Below, in pieces: positions 34,718-46,538 of a DNA stretch of 64,000 bases. The stretch is taken from NCBI RefSeq assembly GCF_025699485.1, contig NZ_JANUXN010000001.1:124001-188000 (forward strand), written 5' to 3'. The stretch is from Thauera carbonicopians (GTDB lineage: Bacteria; Pseudomonadota; Gammaproteobacteria; Burkholderiales; Rhodocyclaceae). How positions within the stretch are numbered: position 1 is the first letter of the stretch; every line of letters begins with the position of its first letter. The translations under genes and the position numbers were made by a program. The notes under the pieces are model-generated. The model saw only the letters and a program-made list of their open reading frames with translations, searched no databases and had not been told where the DNA came from.

Positions 34718-36640
34718 TCACGAAGACTTGCGTACGCGCAGATACCATTCGCACAGCAGGCGCACCTGCTTCTCGGTGTAGCCCTTCTCGATCATGCGGT
34801 CGACGAAGTCCTGGTGCTTCTTCTGCTCGTCGGCACTGGCCTTGGTGTTGAAGCTGATCACCGGCAGCAGGTCCTCGGTGTTGGAGAACATCTTCTTCTC
34901 GATCACCGCGCGCAGCTTCTCGTAGGAGGTCCAGCTCGGGTTGCGGCCGTCGTTCTTGGCGCGGGCGCGCAGCACGAAGTTCACCACTTCGTTGCGGAAG
35001 TCCTTCGGGTTGCTGATGCCGGCCGGCTTCTCGATCTTCTCCAGTTCGTCGTTGAGCGCGCCACGGTCGAGGATCTCGCCGGTGTTCGGGTCGCGGAACT
35101 CCTGGTCCTGGATCCAGAAGTCGGCATAGGTCACGTAGCGGTCGAAGATGTTCTGGCCGTACTCGGAATAGCTTTCGAGATACGCGGTCTGGATTTCCTT
35201 GCCGATGAACTCGGCGTAGCGCGGCGCCAGGTACTCCTTGATGTAGCCCATGTAGCGCGCCTCGGTCTCGGGCGGGAACTGCTCGGCCTCGATCTGCTGT
35301 TCGAGCACGTACATCAGGTGCACCGGGTTGGCGGCGACTTCGCGGTGGTCGAAGTTGAACACCTTGGACAGGGCCTTGAAGGCGAAGCGGGTGGATAGCC
35401 CGGTCATGCCTTCGTCGACGCCGGCATAGTCGCGGTATTCCGGGTAGCTCTTGGCCTTGGGGTCGGTGTCCTTGAGGTTCTCGCCGTCGTAGACGCGCAT
35501 CTTGGAAAAGATGCTGGAGTTTTCCGGTTCCTTCAGCCGCGACAGTACCGAGAACTGGGCCATCATCTTCAGCGTGTCGGGGGCGCAGGGCGCTTCGGAC
35601 AGCGAGCTGTGGGCCAGCAGCTTCTCGTAGATGCGGATTTCGTCCGACACCCGCAGGCAGTAGGGCACCTTGACCGTGTAGATGCGGTCGAGGAAGGCCT
35701 CGTTGTTGCGGTTGTTCTTGAACGCGACCCATTCGGACTCGTTCGAGTGCGCCATCACGATGCCGTCGAACGGGATCGCGCCGAAACCTTCCGTGCCCTT
35801 GTAGTTGCTTTCCTGGGTCGCGGTGAGCAGCGGGTGCAGGACCTTGATCGGCGCCTTGAACATCTCGACGAATTCGAGCAGGCCGCGGTTGGCCAGGCAC
35901 AGGCCGCCGGAGTAGCTGTAGGCGTCGGGGTCGTCCTGCGAGTATTGCTCGAGCTTGCGGATATCGACCTTGCCGACCAGCGAGGAGATGTCCTGGTTGT
36001 TCTCGTCGCCCGGCTCGGTCTTGGCGACCGCGGTCTGGCGCAGCACCGACGGCATCAGCTTGACGACGCGGAACCGGGTGATGTCGCCGCCGAACTCGTG
36101 CAGGCGCTTGACCGCCCACGGGCTCATGATGGTGTCGAGGTAGCGGCGCGGAATGTGGAAGTCGTCCTCGAGGATGCGGCCGTCTTCCTGGGCATCGAAC
36201 AGGCCGAGCGGCGACTCGTGCACCGGCGAGCCCTTGACCGCGTAGAAGGGGATCCTCTCGATCAGCGACTTCAGCTTTTCCGCCAGCGAGGATTTGCCGC
36301 CGCCGACCGGGCCGAGCAGGTAGAGGATCTGCTTCTTCTCCTCCAGCCCCTGCGCGGCGTGGCGGAAGTAGGACACGATCTGCTCGATCGCCTCTTCCAT
36401 GCCGTAGAAGTCGCGGAAGGCCGGATAGAGGCGGATGAGCTTGTTGGAGAAGATGCGCGAGCGGCGCGGGTCGAGGCGGGTGTCGACCAGTTCGGGCTCG
36501 CCGATCGCGGCCAGCATGCGTTCCGCGGCCGAGGCATAGGCCATGCGGTCGCTGCGGCAGAGTTCGAGGTACTCCTGCAGCGACATTTCCTCTTCGCGCG
36601 ATGCCTCGAAGCGGGCCTGGTAAGCATTGAAGATGGACAT
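34718..36640 (-). CDS. prkA: PrkA family AAA/serine protein kinase (YeaG)
   Basis: This 640-residue protein has an N-terminal AAA region with Walker A GPVGGGKSS (about residue 105), the PrkA-specific PVHESPLGLF and DDFHIPRRYLDT, then MAHSNESEWVAFKNNRNNEAF. A C-terminal kinase-like domain starts about residue 390. E. coli YeaG and B. subtilis PrkA have been described as Ser/Thr kinases; recent work suggests Lon-like ATPase character. GGGAGA ahead of the ATG supports the start. It is the first gene of the operon, divergent from tig. Confidence 0.95.
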   Translation of the reverse strand: MSIFNAYQARFEASREEEMSLQEYLELCRSDRMAYASAAERMLAAIGEPELVDTRLDPRRSRIFSNKLIRLYPAFRDFYGMEEAIEQIVSYFRHAAQGLEEKKQILYLLGPVGGGKSSLAEKLKSLIERIPFYAVKGSPVHESPLGLFDAQEDGRILEDDFHIPRRYLDTIMSPWAVKRLHEFGGDITRFRVVKLMPSVLRQTAVAKTEPGDENNQDISSLVGKVDIRKLEQYSQDDPDAYSYSGGLCLANRGLLEFVEMFKAPIKVLHPLLTATQESNYKGTEGFGAIPFDGIVMAHSNESEWVAFKNNRNNEAFLDRIYTVKVPYCLRVSDEIRIYEKLLAHSSLSEAPCAPDTLKMMAQFSVLSRLKEPENSSIFSKMRVYDGENLKDTDPKAKSYPEYRDYAGVDEGMTGLSTRFAFKALSKVFNFDHREVAANPVHLMYVLEQQIEAEQFPPETEARYMGYIKEYLAPRYAEFIGKEIQTAYLESYSEYGQNIFDRYVTYADFWIQDQEFRDPNTGEILDRGALNDELEKIEKPAGISNPKDFRNEVVNFVLRARAKNDGRNPSWTSYEKLRAVIEKKMFSNTEDLLPVISFNTKASADEQKKHQDFVDRMIEKGYTEKQVRLLCEWYLRVRKSS

Positions 36641-36998
36641 GGCAATCTCCCTGACGATCGATGCGAGGGGTGCGTGCCTGATGATGATACGCGACCTGTG
36701 TCCTGCCACCTGCATCCAGTCGTATGACGGTGAGCGCGGACGCGCGCCTGCGCGGATGCCGGCTCTGTAGCATCAGAGGCTCCGCGCGGGTGCGAGTTCC
36801 GCGCCCGGGCACCTGCCAGCGGCGTTTTCGTGCATGGCATCACGGTCTCATCCAGTCCCCAAGCGTGACGCGGGCGCTGTGCTAGAATCCCGCTCTTCGT
36901 TCAACGCGTTTGCGCTGGCGATGTGTGCGTGCGTCCTTGTCGAAGATGCATGCCGACGCCGGCGAGAACGGTTTTTTTGACTTCTCAGGATCGACCCA
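36641..36998. other. Divergent intergenic region prkA/tig
   Basis: These 358 bp separate the divergent stress and protease operons and should hold both promoters. A TAGAAT -10-like box at 36883-36888 points towards tig, without a good -35. I see no gene or RNA element. Confidence 0.45.
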
Positions 36999-38303
36999 AT
37001 GGAGCAGAACCAGGTAACCCCGAGCGCACTCGAGCGCCGTATCGACATCGCCGTTTCGCTGGCGGACATCGAGAAAGAGGTGGATGCCCGCCTCAAGCGC
37101 ATGGCGCGTACGGTGAAGATGCCGGGGTTCCGCCCGGGCAAGGTGCCGATGAAGATCGTCGCCCAGACGCACGGCGGCCAGGCCCGCGGCGAAGCGGTCG
37201 GCGCGGCGGTCGAGAAGGCTTTCGGCGACAAGGTGCGCGAGCAGAACCTGCGCGTGGCCGGCTACCCGAACATCGAGCCCAAGGACGCTGCCACTGAAGG
37301 CACGCTGGAATTCAGTGCCGTGTTCGAGATTTACCCGGAAGTCGCCATCGGTGATCTCGCCGGCCAGCAGATCGAACGTCCGACCCTGGTGGTCGGCGAT
37401 GCCGAAGTCGACAAGACGCTCGACGTGCTGCGCAAGCAGCGCACCTCCTTCACCGCGGCCGATCGTGCCGCTGCCGAAGGCGACCGTGTCGTGATCGACT
37501 TCACCGGCCGCAAGGACGGCGAAGTGTTCCAGGGCGGCCAGGCCGAGGACTTCCCCTTCGTGATCGGCGCCGGCGCGATGCTGAAGGACTTCGAGACCGC
37601 GGTGACCGGCCTGACGGCGGGCGAGAGCAAGACTTTCGACATGACCTTCCCGGACGACTACCATGCTGCCGAACTGGCCGGCAAGACCGTCCAGTTCGAG
37701 ATCAAGGTCAAGCAGGTCGAAGGCCCGGTGCTGCCGGAGATCGATGCCGACTTCGCCCGTTCGCTGGGCGTGGCCGACGGTGACGTCGCCAAGCTGCGCG
37801 AGGAAGTGAAGGGCAACCTCGAGCGCGAGGTCAAGCGCCGCATCCAGGCCAAGGTCAAGGAACAGGTGATGAACGCGCTGATCGCCGTGACCCCGATCGA
37901 AGTGCCGAAGGCGCTGGTGCAGGGCGAGTCGCAGCAACTGGCCGAGAATGCCCGCCGCGATCTGGAGATGCGCGGCATGAAGACCAAGGACATCCCGGTC
38001 GATCCGTCGTGGTTCACCGAGCAGGCCGAGCGCCGCGTCCGCCTGGGCCTGATCATGGCCGAGCTGGTCAAGGCCAACGAGCTGCACGCCAAGCCCGAGC
38101 AGATCCGCACGCTGGTCGAGGAAATGGCGCAGAGCTACGAGGATCCGTCCGAACTGGTGCGCTGGTACTACGCCCAACCCGAGCGCCTGGCCCAGGCAGA
38201 GGCCGTGGTGATCGAGGACAATGTCGTCGCCTGGGTCAGCGAGAAGGCCCAGACCACCGACAAGGACGTGACTTTCGACGAACTGATGGGCAACGCGGCC
38301 TGA
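36999..38303 (+). CDS. tig: Trigger factor, ribosome-associated chaperone/PPIase
   Basis: This 434-residue protein has all three trigger factor domains. The N-terminal ribosome-binding domain shows signature VKMPGFRPGKVPMKI (residues 32-46). The FKBP-type prolyl isomerase domain lies at about 155-245 (GDRVVIDFTGRKDGEVFQGG). The C-terminal chaperone arms are helical. It folds nascent chains at the ribosome exit tunnel. It leads the conserved tig-clpP-clpX-lon order, with clpP 20 bp downstream. Confidence 0.98.
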   Translation: MEQNQVTPSALERRIDIAVSLADIEKEVDARLKRMARTVKMPGFRPGKVPMKIVAQTHGGQARGEAVGAAVEKAFGDKVREQNLRVAGYPNIEPKDAATEGTLEFSAVFEIYPEVAIGDLAGQQIERPTLVVGDAEVDKTLDVLRKQRTSFTAADRAAAEGDRVVIDFTGRKDGEVFQGGQAEDFPFVIGAGAMLKDFETAVTGLTAGESKTFDMTFPDDYHAAELAGKTVQFEIKVKQVEGPVLPEIDADFARSLGVADGDVAKLREEVKGNLEREVKRRIQAKVKEQVMNALIAVTPIEVPKALVQGESQQLAENARRDLEMRGMKTKDIPVDPSWFTEQAERRVRLGLIMAELVKANELHAKPEQIRTLVEEMAQSYEDPSELVRWYYAQPERLAQAEAVVIEDNVVAWVSEKAQTTDKDVTFDELMGNAA

Positions 38304-38323
38304 GTCCGCAAAGGGTCTGACCA

Positions 38324-38962
38324 ATGATGCAAGGAACACCCCAGCACAGCAGCGACTGGAACCCGGTCGGCCTCGGCCTGGTCCCGATGGTGGTCGAACA
38401 GAGCGGTCGCGGCGAGCGCGCCTACGACATCTATTCGCGCCTTCTGAAGGAGCGGGTGGTGTTCCTGGTCGGGCCCGTCAATGACGTGACCGCCAACCTG
38501 ATCGTCGCCCAGTTGCTGTTCCTCGAATCCGAGAATCCGGACAAGGACATCTCGTTCTACATCAACTCGCCCGGCGGCTCGGTCACCGCCGGCATGGCGA
38601 TCTACGACACCATGCAGTTCATCAAGCCGAACGTCAGCACGCTGTGCATCGGCCAGGCGGCGAGCATGGGTGCCTTCCTGCTGGCGGCGGGCGAGAAGGG
38701 CAAGCGCTTCATCCTGCCCAACTCGCGCGTCATGATCCACCAGCCGCTGGGCGGCTTCCAGGGCCAGGCCTCGGACATCGAGATCCACGCCCGCGAAATC
38801 CTCTACCTGCGTTCGCGCCTGAACGAGATGCTGTCGAAGCACACCGGCCAGCCGCTCGAACGCATCGAGAAGGACACCGACCGCGACAACTTCATGTCAG
38901 CCGCGGCGGCGGTCGAGTACGGCCTGGTGGACAAGATACTGACCAGCCGCGACGACACCTGA
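38324..38962 (+). CDS. clpP: ATP-dependent Clp protease proteolytic subunit
   Basis: This 212-residue serine peptidase has catalytic Ser114 in GQAASMGAF and His139 in [10 protein letters not shown]. The Asp lies in the TDRDNFMSA region. The short N-terminal propeptide-like segment before [16 protein letters not shown] is normal. It forms the tetradecameric chamber and partners with ClpX encoded 18 bp downstream. Confidence 0.98.
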   Translation: MMQGTPQHSSDWNPVGLGLVPMVVEQSGRGERAYDIYSRLLKERVVFLVGPVNDVTANLIVAQLLFLESENPDKDISFYINSPGGSVTAGMAIYDTMQFIKPNVSTLCIGQAASMGAFLLAAGEKGKRFILPNSRVMIHQPLGGFQGQASDIEIHAREILYLRSRLNEMLSKHTGQPLERIEKDTDRDNFMSAAAAVEYGLVDKILTSRDDT

Positions 38963-38980
38963 TTCAGGAGAACCCCCGAC

Positions 38981-40249
<1,269 letters not shown>

Positions 40250-40303
40250 GACCGGCGAAGCGGACTCGTGTGATCGTCGTCCAGCCGTGGGTCGTACCCG
40301 TCG

Positions 40304-40331
40304 CTTGAATTTCCAGGTCATGCCCATACAT
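40304..40331 (+). promoter_or_regulatory. Candidate sigma-32 heat-shock promoter of lon
   Basis: CTTGAA (40304-40309), a 13-bp spacer and CCCATACAT (40323-40331) resemble the sigma-32 consensus CTTGAA-N13-CCCCATnT. It ends 32 bp before the lon ATG, consistent with heat induction of Lon. Confidence 0.6.
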
Positions 40332-40362
40332 GGGTATGACCTTTCTCATAAGGAAAATTAAA

Positions 40363-42774
<2,412 letters not shown>

Positions 42775-42817
42775 GTTCCGGCAGATCCACCGGGCGTAGT
42801 TCCTGGCATCCACCCAG

Positions 42818-42856
42818 ACAAAGCCGTAGCGTGTGTCATGCACGCTGCGGCTTTGT
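42818..42856 (+). terminator. Strong hairpin terminator after lon
   Basis: Two 16-bp arms (42818-42833 and 42841-42856, beginning ACAAAGCCG and ending CGGCTTTGT) pair with a single G-U, separated by a 7-nt loop. The AAAG/CTTT outer part gives T-rich and A-rich flanks. It lies 43 bp after the lon stop. Confidence 0.75.
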
Positions 42857-42874
42857 CATGTGGTGTATCACGCG

Positions 42875-42903
42875 TTGACCCGCCGAAGTGCGCGCGCTAT
42901 AAA
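42875..42903 (+). promoter_or_regulatory. Sigma-70 promoter of hupB
   Basis: TTGACC (42875-42880), a 17-bp spacer and TATAAA (42898-42903) make a near-consensus promoter about 100 bp upstream of the hupB start. Confidence 0.8.
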
Positions 42904-43003
42904 AACCGGAATCGGCGGGACAGCAGGCCGTACCGGACATCCGTACCGACGCGGATAAGCAGTGAGCGTCATCCCATCGCAGTGCACTTTCGGAGGGATT
43001 CAA

Positions 43004-43276
43004 GTGAACAAATCAGAACTGATCGACGTCATCGCAGCACAGGCCGAAATCTCCAAAGCCACGGCAGGCCGAGCCCTGGATGCAGTCGTCGCGGGGGTGG
43101 TGGAGGCCCTCAAGGGCGGCGACAGCGTCACGCTGGTGGGTTTCGGTTCGTTTTATGTCGGTGAGCGGGCGGCGCGCACCGGCCGCAATCCGCGTACCGG
43201 CAAGAACATCAAGATCAAGGCAGCGAAAGTCCCGAAATTCCGTGCTGGCAAAGGCCTGAAAGATGCAGTAAACTGA
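43004..43276 (+). CDS. hupB: DNA-binding protein HU (beta type)
   Basis: This 90-residue nucleoid protein has the HU signature [21 protein letters not shown] on the DNA-binding arm (Pro in RNPRTG) and the N-terminal helix [18 protein letters not shown]. It starts at GTG (43004) with GGAGGG 8 bp upstream; a longer frame from 42962 lacks a ribosome binding site. It follows lon, as in many proteobacteria, and has its own promoter. Confidence 0.97.
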   Translation: MNKSELIDVIAAQAEISKATAGRALDAVVAGVVEALKGGDSVTLVGFGSFYVGERAARTGRNPRTGKNIKIKAAKVPKFRAGKGLKDAVN

Positions 43277-43290
43277 TGGGCTTTACTGGG

Positions 43291-43310
43291 CCGCCTGCCA
43301 AAGGCGGTTT
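43291..43310 (+). terminator. Short hairpin after hupB
   Basis: A 6-bp stem CCGCCT/AGGCGG with a 5-nt loop is followed by only TTT and stops 7 bp before the tRNA-Val gene. It is probably a weak terminator or processing site, since the tRNA has no obvious promoter of its own in this gap. Confidence 0.5.
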
Positions 43311-43316
43311 CAGCGC

Positions 43317-43392
43317 GGGTGCTTAGCTCAGTTGGTAGAGCGTCGCCCTTACAAGGCGAATGTCGGCGGTTCGACCCCGTCAGCACCCACCA
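43317..43392 (+). tRNA. tRNA-Val (anticodon TAC)
   Basis: The full cloverleaf is visible: acceptor GGGTGCT/AGCACCC, D-arm GCTC..GAGC, anticodon stem TCGCC/GGCGA with loop CTTACAA (anticodon TAC at 43350-43352), T-arm with TTCGACC, and encoded CCA. Its last 23 bp are repeated at 51141-51163, marking it as an island integration site. Confidence 0.97.
43370..43392 (+). repeat. Left attachment site (attL) in tRNA-Val 3' end
   Basis: The 23 bp from the T-loop to CCA (starts TTCGACCCCG, ends CAGCACCCACCA) occur again exactly at 51141-51163. Flanking bases differ on both sides, so the repeat ends are sharp. This is the classic duplication left by tyrosine-integrase insertion at a tRNA gene. Confidence 0.9.
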
Positions 43393-43426
43393 AGAACAAT
43401 TGTCACACGGTGGCAAGAAGTACCAG

Positions 43427-43460
43427 AAACCCGCATCGCTAACGGCTTTGCGGGTTTTTT
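43427..43460 (+). terminator. Rho-independent terminator after tRNA-Val, island-borne
   Basis: An 8-bp stem AACCCGCA/TGCGGGTT (43428-43435, 43449-43456) is followed by TTTT. It lies 35 bp inside the island and replaces the terminator that the insertion displaced. Confidence 0.85.
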
Positions 43461-43548
43461 ATTATGTCAGGCAGGATCAGGCCGTGGCACCTCATACCGT
43501 CAAAAGCGGCGCTATCTTTGACGGTATACCGCTTTATGGGGTGCTGAG

Positions 43549-43900
43549 ATGCCTCTGAACGACGCAGGCTTACAAGCTCGCGAACGAGCGCGGATTGTAC
43601 CTGTTGATCCGGCCCACAGACGGAAAACTCTGGCGTTTGGACTACCGTTACGACGGCAAGCGCAAGACGCTTGCCCTGGGAGGCTATCCTGACGTAGCGC
43701 TTGCCGATGCACGCAAGGCGAGAGGATCGGGCGCTCGACCAATCGCGGAGATCATGGCGCCTGAGCTGTTGAGCACGCTCAGGCGTATCAAGGTGCGAGG
43801 CGCGATCGACTCCGCCCACCGTGCCAAGCAGATCGCTGGCCAGGTTTTTCGCTATGGCATCGTCACTGGCCGGGCGGATCGGAGCCCCGCGGCGCCTTGA
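43549..43900 (+). pseudogene. Tyrosine integrase remnant (P4 type), internally deleted
   Basis: After MPLNDA the frame shifts, then reads AYKLANERGLYLLIRPTDG and KLWRLDYRYDGKRKTLALGG, the N-terminal domain of P4-family integrases. It continues to YPDVALADARKARG, where the text jumps to IMAPELLSTLRRIKVRGAID and SAHRAKQIAGQVFRYGIVTG, which belongs much further along. Thus there is one frameshift near the start and a large in-frame internal deletion. The catalytic domain with the Arg/His/Tyr residues is missing altogether. The position directly after the tRNA and inside attL is where an island integrase belongs. Confidence 0.88.
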
Positions 43901-44057
43901 CACCAGGTTCTTCTAATCATTTTTCGAAAGACTGGCTTTTCCGTCATCGTTTTTCTTCGCCATTCATTGGATTTGTGTAACCATTTCAGTCATCATTTTT
44001 CTCTTCTCATGGCTGGTCATCATCGTTTTTTGATGACCATAAGGGGATTTATGTAAC
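43901..44057. repeat. AT-rich leader of fic with short repeats and a hairpin
   Basis: This stretch is markedly AT-rich. The motif TCAT(C)(R)TTTTT recurs four times (near 43916, 43938, 43991 and 44019). GGATTTGTGTAAC near 43969 is echoed by GGATTTATGTAAC just before the fic start. An inverted repeat TGGTCATCA/TGATGACCA (44014-44022, 44031-44039) with an 8-nt loop lies 18 bp upstream of the fic ATG and could be an operator or mRNA hairpin. Confidence 0.6.
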
Positions 44058-45602
44058 ATGCAGATCGGTTTCAAGGCCTTGGAGGCCCAGTTCGGCATCG
44101 TCCTGGTACAGCCCCTGCGCGTGGAGTCCACCATCGGCACCACCCGTTCGATGCGGGAGTCGCCGGAGCGCATCCAGAACCAGTACCCGGGAGTCTACAG
44201 GCCGGCCGATACCTTTGCCGGGCATTTCGAGTTCGGCCTGAAGTACGAGGAGATCCACCTCGAATTCTTTGCGCGGCTGTTCACCGCCTGCGGGCCGGAG
44301 CCGCTCGAACGGTGGTGCAGGGCGGAACCGTTCGGTCAGTACGCGCGCCGTGCGGCCTTCTTCTACGAGTGGCTCACCGGGCGCCGGCTGGACGTCCCGG
44401 ACCTGACCGGCGGGACCTATGTCGACGCGGTGTCCGCCGATGCCTACCTGACGCGCACCGAGGCCGTCCGGGAGCGGCGCTGGCGGATCAACAACAACCT
44501 GCCGGGTACGCCTGCGTTCTGCCCCCTCATCCGCCGCACCCCGACCCTCGGCCAAGCGTTGCAGTTCGACCCGTTCGGCGCGATCGTGGAACTGGATCGC
44601 CAGTTCGGCGAGGACGTGCTGATGCGCGCCGCGGCGTGGCTCACGCTCAAGGAGTCACGGGCGAGCTTCCTGATCGAGCACGAGGCAGACAAGACCGACC
44701 GCATCAAGCGCTTTGCCCACGTCATGGCCGAGCACTGCGGCAAGCTCGAAGTGCCGCTCGGCATCGGCAGCCTCACCGTGCTGCAGAAGGGCATCCTCGG
44801 CGAGACGGCGCTTCGGCTCGGCACGCGCCGATCGCCGGTCTTCGTCGGCCAGGCAACCCTTCGCGACGACATCGTCCACTACATCGGCCCCCACTTTTCG
44901 GTGCTGGATGGAATGCTGGACGGTCTGAAGGCGTTCGAGCAGGCGACTCGCGGACGGGAGGTACTGGCGCGGGCGGCCGCTATCGCGTTCGGTTTCGTCT
45001 ACATCCACCCGATGAGCGATGGCAACGGACGCATCCACCGCTTCCTCATCAACGACACGCTGCAGCGCGACAAGGCCATTCCGGCCGGTGTGGTCCTGCC
45101 CGTGTCGGCGACCATCACCGGCGTGCGCGAGTTCGGCCACGGATACGACCGGGTGCTGGAGGTGTTCTCGCGCCCCTTCATGCGGCGATACGACACTGCG
45201 CACCGATTCGGGGAGATGGTCACGTACGAAGACGGTGTGCGGTCAAATTTCGTGTTCGATGCCTACGACGACGCCAACCATGCCTGGCGCTACCCGGACC
45301 TCACCGAGCACGCGATCTATACTGCCCAACTCGTCGCCCACACGATTCGGCACGAGATGGCGGACGAGGCTCGCGTCCTGGTGCGGTTCGAGCTCGCGCA
45401 GCGGCGCATCAAGGACGTGCTGGAGATGCCGGACCCGGACGCCGTGCGCATGATCCGGTCGATCAAGGAGAACGGATGGCGAATCTCGGGCAAGCTCGCG
45501 AAGGAGTATGCGGTGCTCCATGACAAGGCCCTGGCCTTGCGCGTCGTCGAGGCCGTGCAGTCCGCGTTCGAGGATCGCGAGCCGGCGCCCATCATCGAGT
45601 GA
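44058..45602 (+). CDS. Fic family protein (putative AMP-transferase)
   Basis: This 514-residue protein has a complete Fic active site, HPMSDGNGRIHR, with catalytic His317 and the anion-binding DGNGR. Family members transfer AMP or a related moiety from a nucleotide to a hydroxyl of a target protein. About 200 residues precede the Fic core and include FYEWLTGRRLDVPDL and NNNLPGTPAFCPLIRR. An Arg/Lys-rich helical C-terminus ends EDREPAPIIE. I could not place a clear inhibitory (S/T)xxxE(G/N) helix, and no antitoxin partner is adjacent. AAGGGGA lies 12 bp before the ATG. It is intact within an otherwise decayed part of the island. Role in defence, toxin action or housekeeping is open. Confidence 0.9.
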   Translation: MQIGFKALEAQFGIVLVQPLRVESTIGTTRSMRESPERIQNQYPGVYRPADTFAGHFEFGLKYEEIHLEFFARLFTACGPEPLERWCRAEPFGQYARRAAFFYEWLTGRRLDVPDLTGGTYVDAVSADAYLTRTEAVRERRWRINNNLPGTPAFCPLIRRTPTLGQALQFDPFGAIVELDRQFGEDVLMRAAAWLTLKESRASFLIEHEADKTDRIKRFAHVMAEHCGKLEVPLGIGSLTVLQKGILGETALRLGTRRSPVFVGQATLRDDIVHYIGPHFSVLDGMLDGLKAFEQATRGREVLARAAAIAFGFVYIHPMSDGNGRIHRFLINDTLQRDKAIPAGVVLPVSATITGVREFGHGYDRVLEVFSRPFMRRYDTAHRFGEMVTYEDGVRSNFVFDAYDDANHAWRYPDLTEHAIYTAQLVAHTIRHEMADEARVLVRFELAQRRIKDVLEMPDPDAVRMIRSIKENGWRISGKLAKEYAVLHDKALALRVVEAVQSAFEDREPAPIIE

Positions 45603-45860
45603 CCCCGTGGCCTTAGGTCGACGCACGCCGGGACGCCTGACCGAGAGCGCCGGGGCCTGATCGAGCCGAGCAGCGAATTGCTCGAAGATCGCGTGCACCG
45701 CATGGGCACGCTGCGGCAGGTGTTCGGTGAAGGCGACTGGCTGAGTTCGGCGCAGTTGAATGCACTGAAGATCATCCCGCCCAAGACGGTGGGGCGACGA
45801 GAAGCGCGCTGCCGCTTCTGGCACAAAAAAAACCACGGCGTTCGGCCATGGGGGATCCGC
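45603..45860 (+). other. Unassigned fragment after fic
   Basis: A frame from about 45660 reads IEPSSELLEDRVHRMGTLRQ and then VFGEGDWLSSAQLNALKII before losing sense. It looks like the N-terminal part of a broken protein, but I do not recognise it. No start site or complete gene is visible. Confidence 0.35.
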
Positions 45861-46334
45861 TCATGCGGCTCGCCTCGTTTCTTCCATATCGGCTCGGCCG
45901 CTGCCCGCCTTGTCTCGGTCGAGATCGAGTTCCTTCTCCAGCGCCCGCTGGCGGGCCAGCAGGTCGGCGAGCCGGCCTTCGTGTTCAAAGGGCCGGGCCA
46001 GCTCCAGTTGCAGGTCTTCCAGGCGCTTGCGCCGGTTCGCCTGCGACTTCACCGCATCGGCGTGCGACTTGCCCATCAGTTCCAGCGCCGCGACCAGCGC
46101 CGGCCTCGTTTGGTAAGGGTCGGCGTGATACTGGCAGTTTCCGGCCAGATACAGATTCGGCACCTCGCCGCCGCGGGTGGCCCGGATGCCCAGCTCGAAG
46201 CCGCCGAAGCGGCCCACGATCCGTTCGACCGGGTGGCTTGCCGTTCGCAGGTCTTCCTTCGCGGACTTCACCAGGCTACGCAGCGCGTCGCCCACGGCAT
46301 CGGCGCTGACGATCCGCCGGTGGCCGATGTCCAC
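45861..46334 (-). pseudogene. C-terminal fragment of a conjugative-element helicase/DNA methylase
   Basis: The 157-residue frame ends in a coiled-coil tail (RRKRLEDLQLELARPFEHEG, then RLADLLARQRALEKELDLD). It is preceded by a beta-rich part with GRFGGFELGIRATRGGEVPN. This combination is typical of the extreme C-terminus of the very large helicase/methylase proteins of plasmids and integrative conjugative elements. Homologous sequence continues upstream in another frame (EDLEG region near 46380). Everything N-terminal is missing, so this is a remnant. Confidence 0.55.
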
Positions 46335-46489
46335 GGAAATACCCTCGAGGGTCGCGCCGGCGATCGCCTTCCAGATCCTCCTTCGTCGCCATCAGTACTG
46401 CGGCGTTCGGGTAGCAAGACATCCGGGCAGGGCACAAGAAGTTTGGGAGCGCCTCCCGGGCCGGGGCTGCCACGCCTGCAGAATCACAT

Positions 46490-46519
46490 TTGACATTGTC
46501 AGTTATTTTGCTTCATAGT
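46490..46519 (+). promoter_or_regulatory. Promoter with palindromic operator for the QueC/ImmA/PIN cassette
   Basis: TTGACA (46490-46495) and CATAGT (46514-46519) form a sigma-70-like promoter. The perfect palindrome TGACATTGTCA (46491-46501) overlaps the -35, and a second copy of its left half, TGACATT, occurs at 46522-46528. The site ends about 20 bp before the first gene. It is a plausible operator for the XRE-domain protein encoded in the cassette. Confidence 0.6.
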
Positions 46520-46538
46520 TTTGACATTGGAGGTGCTG

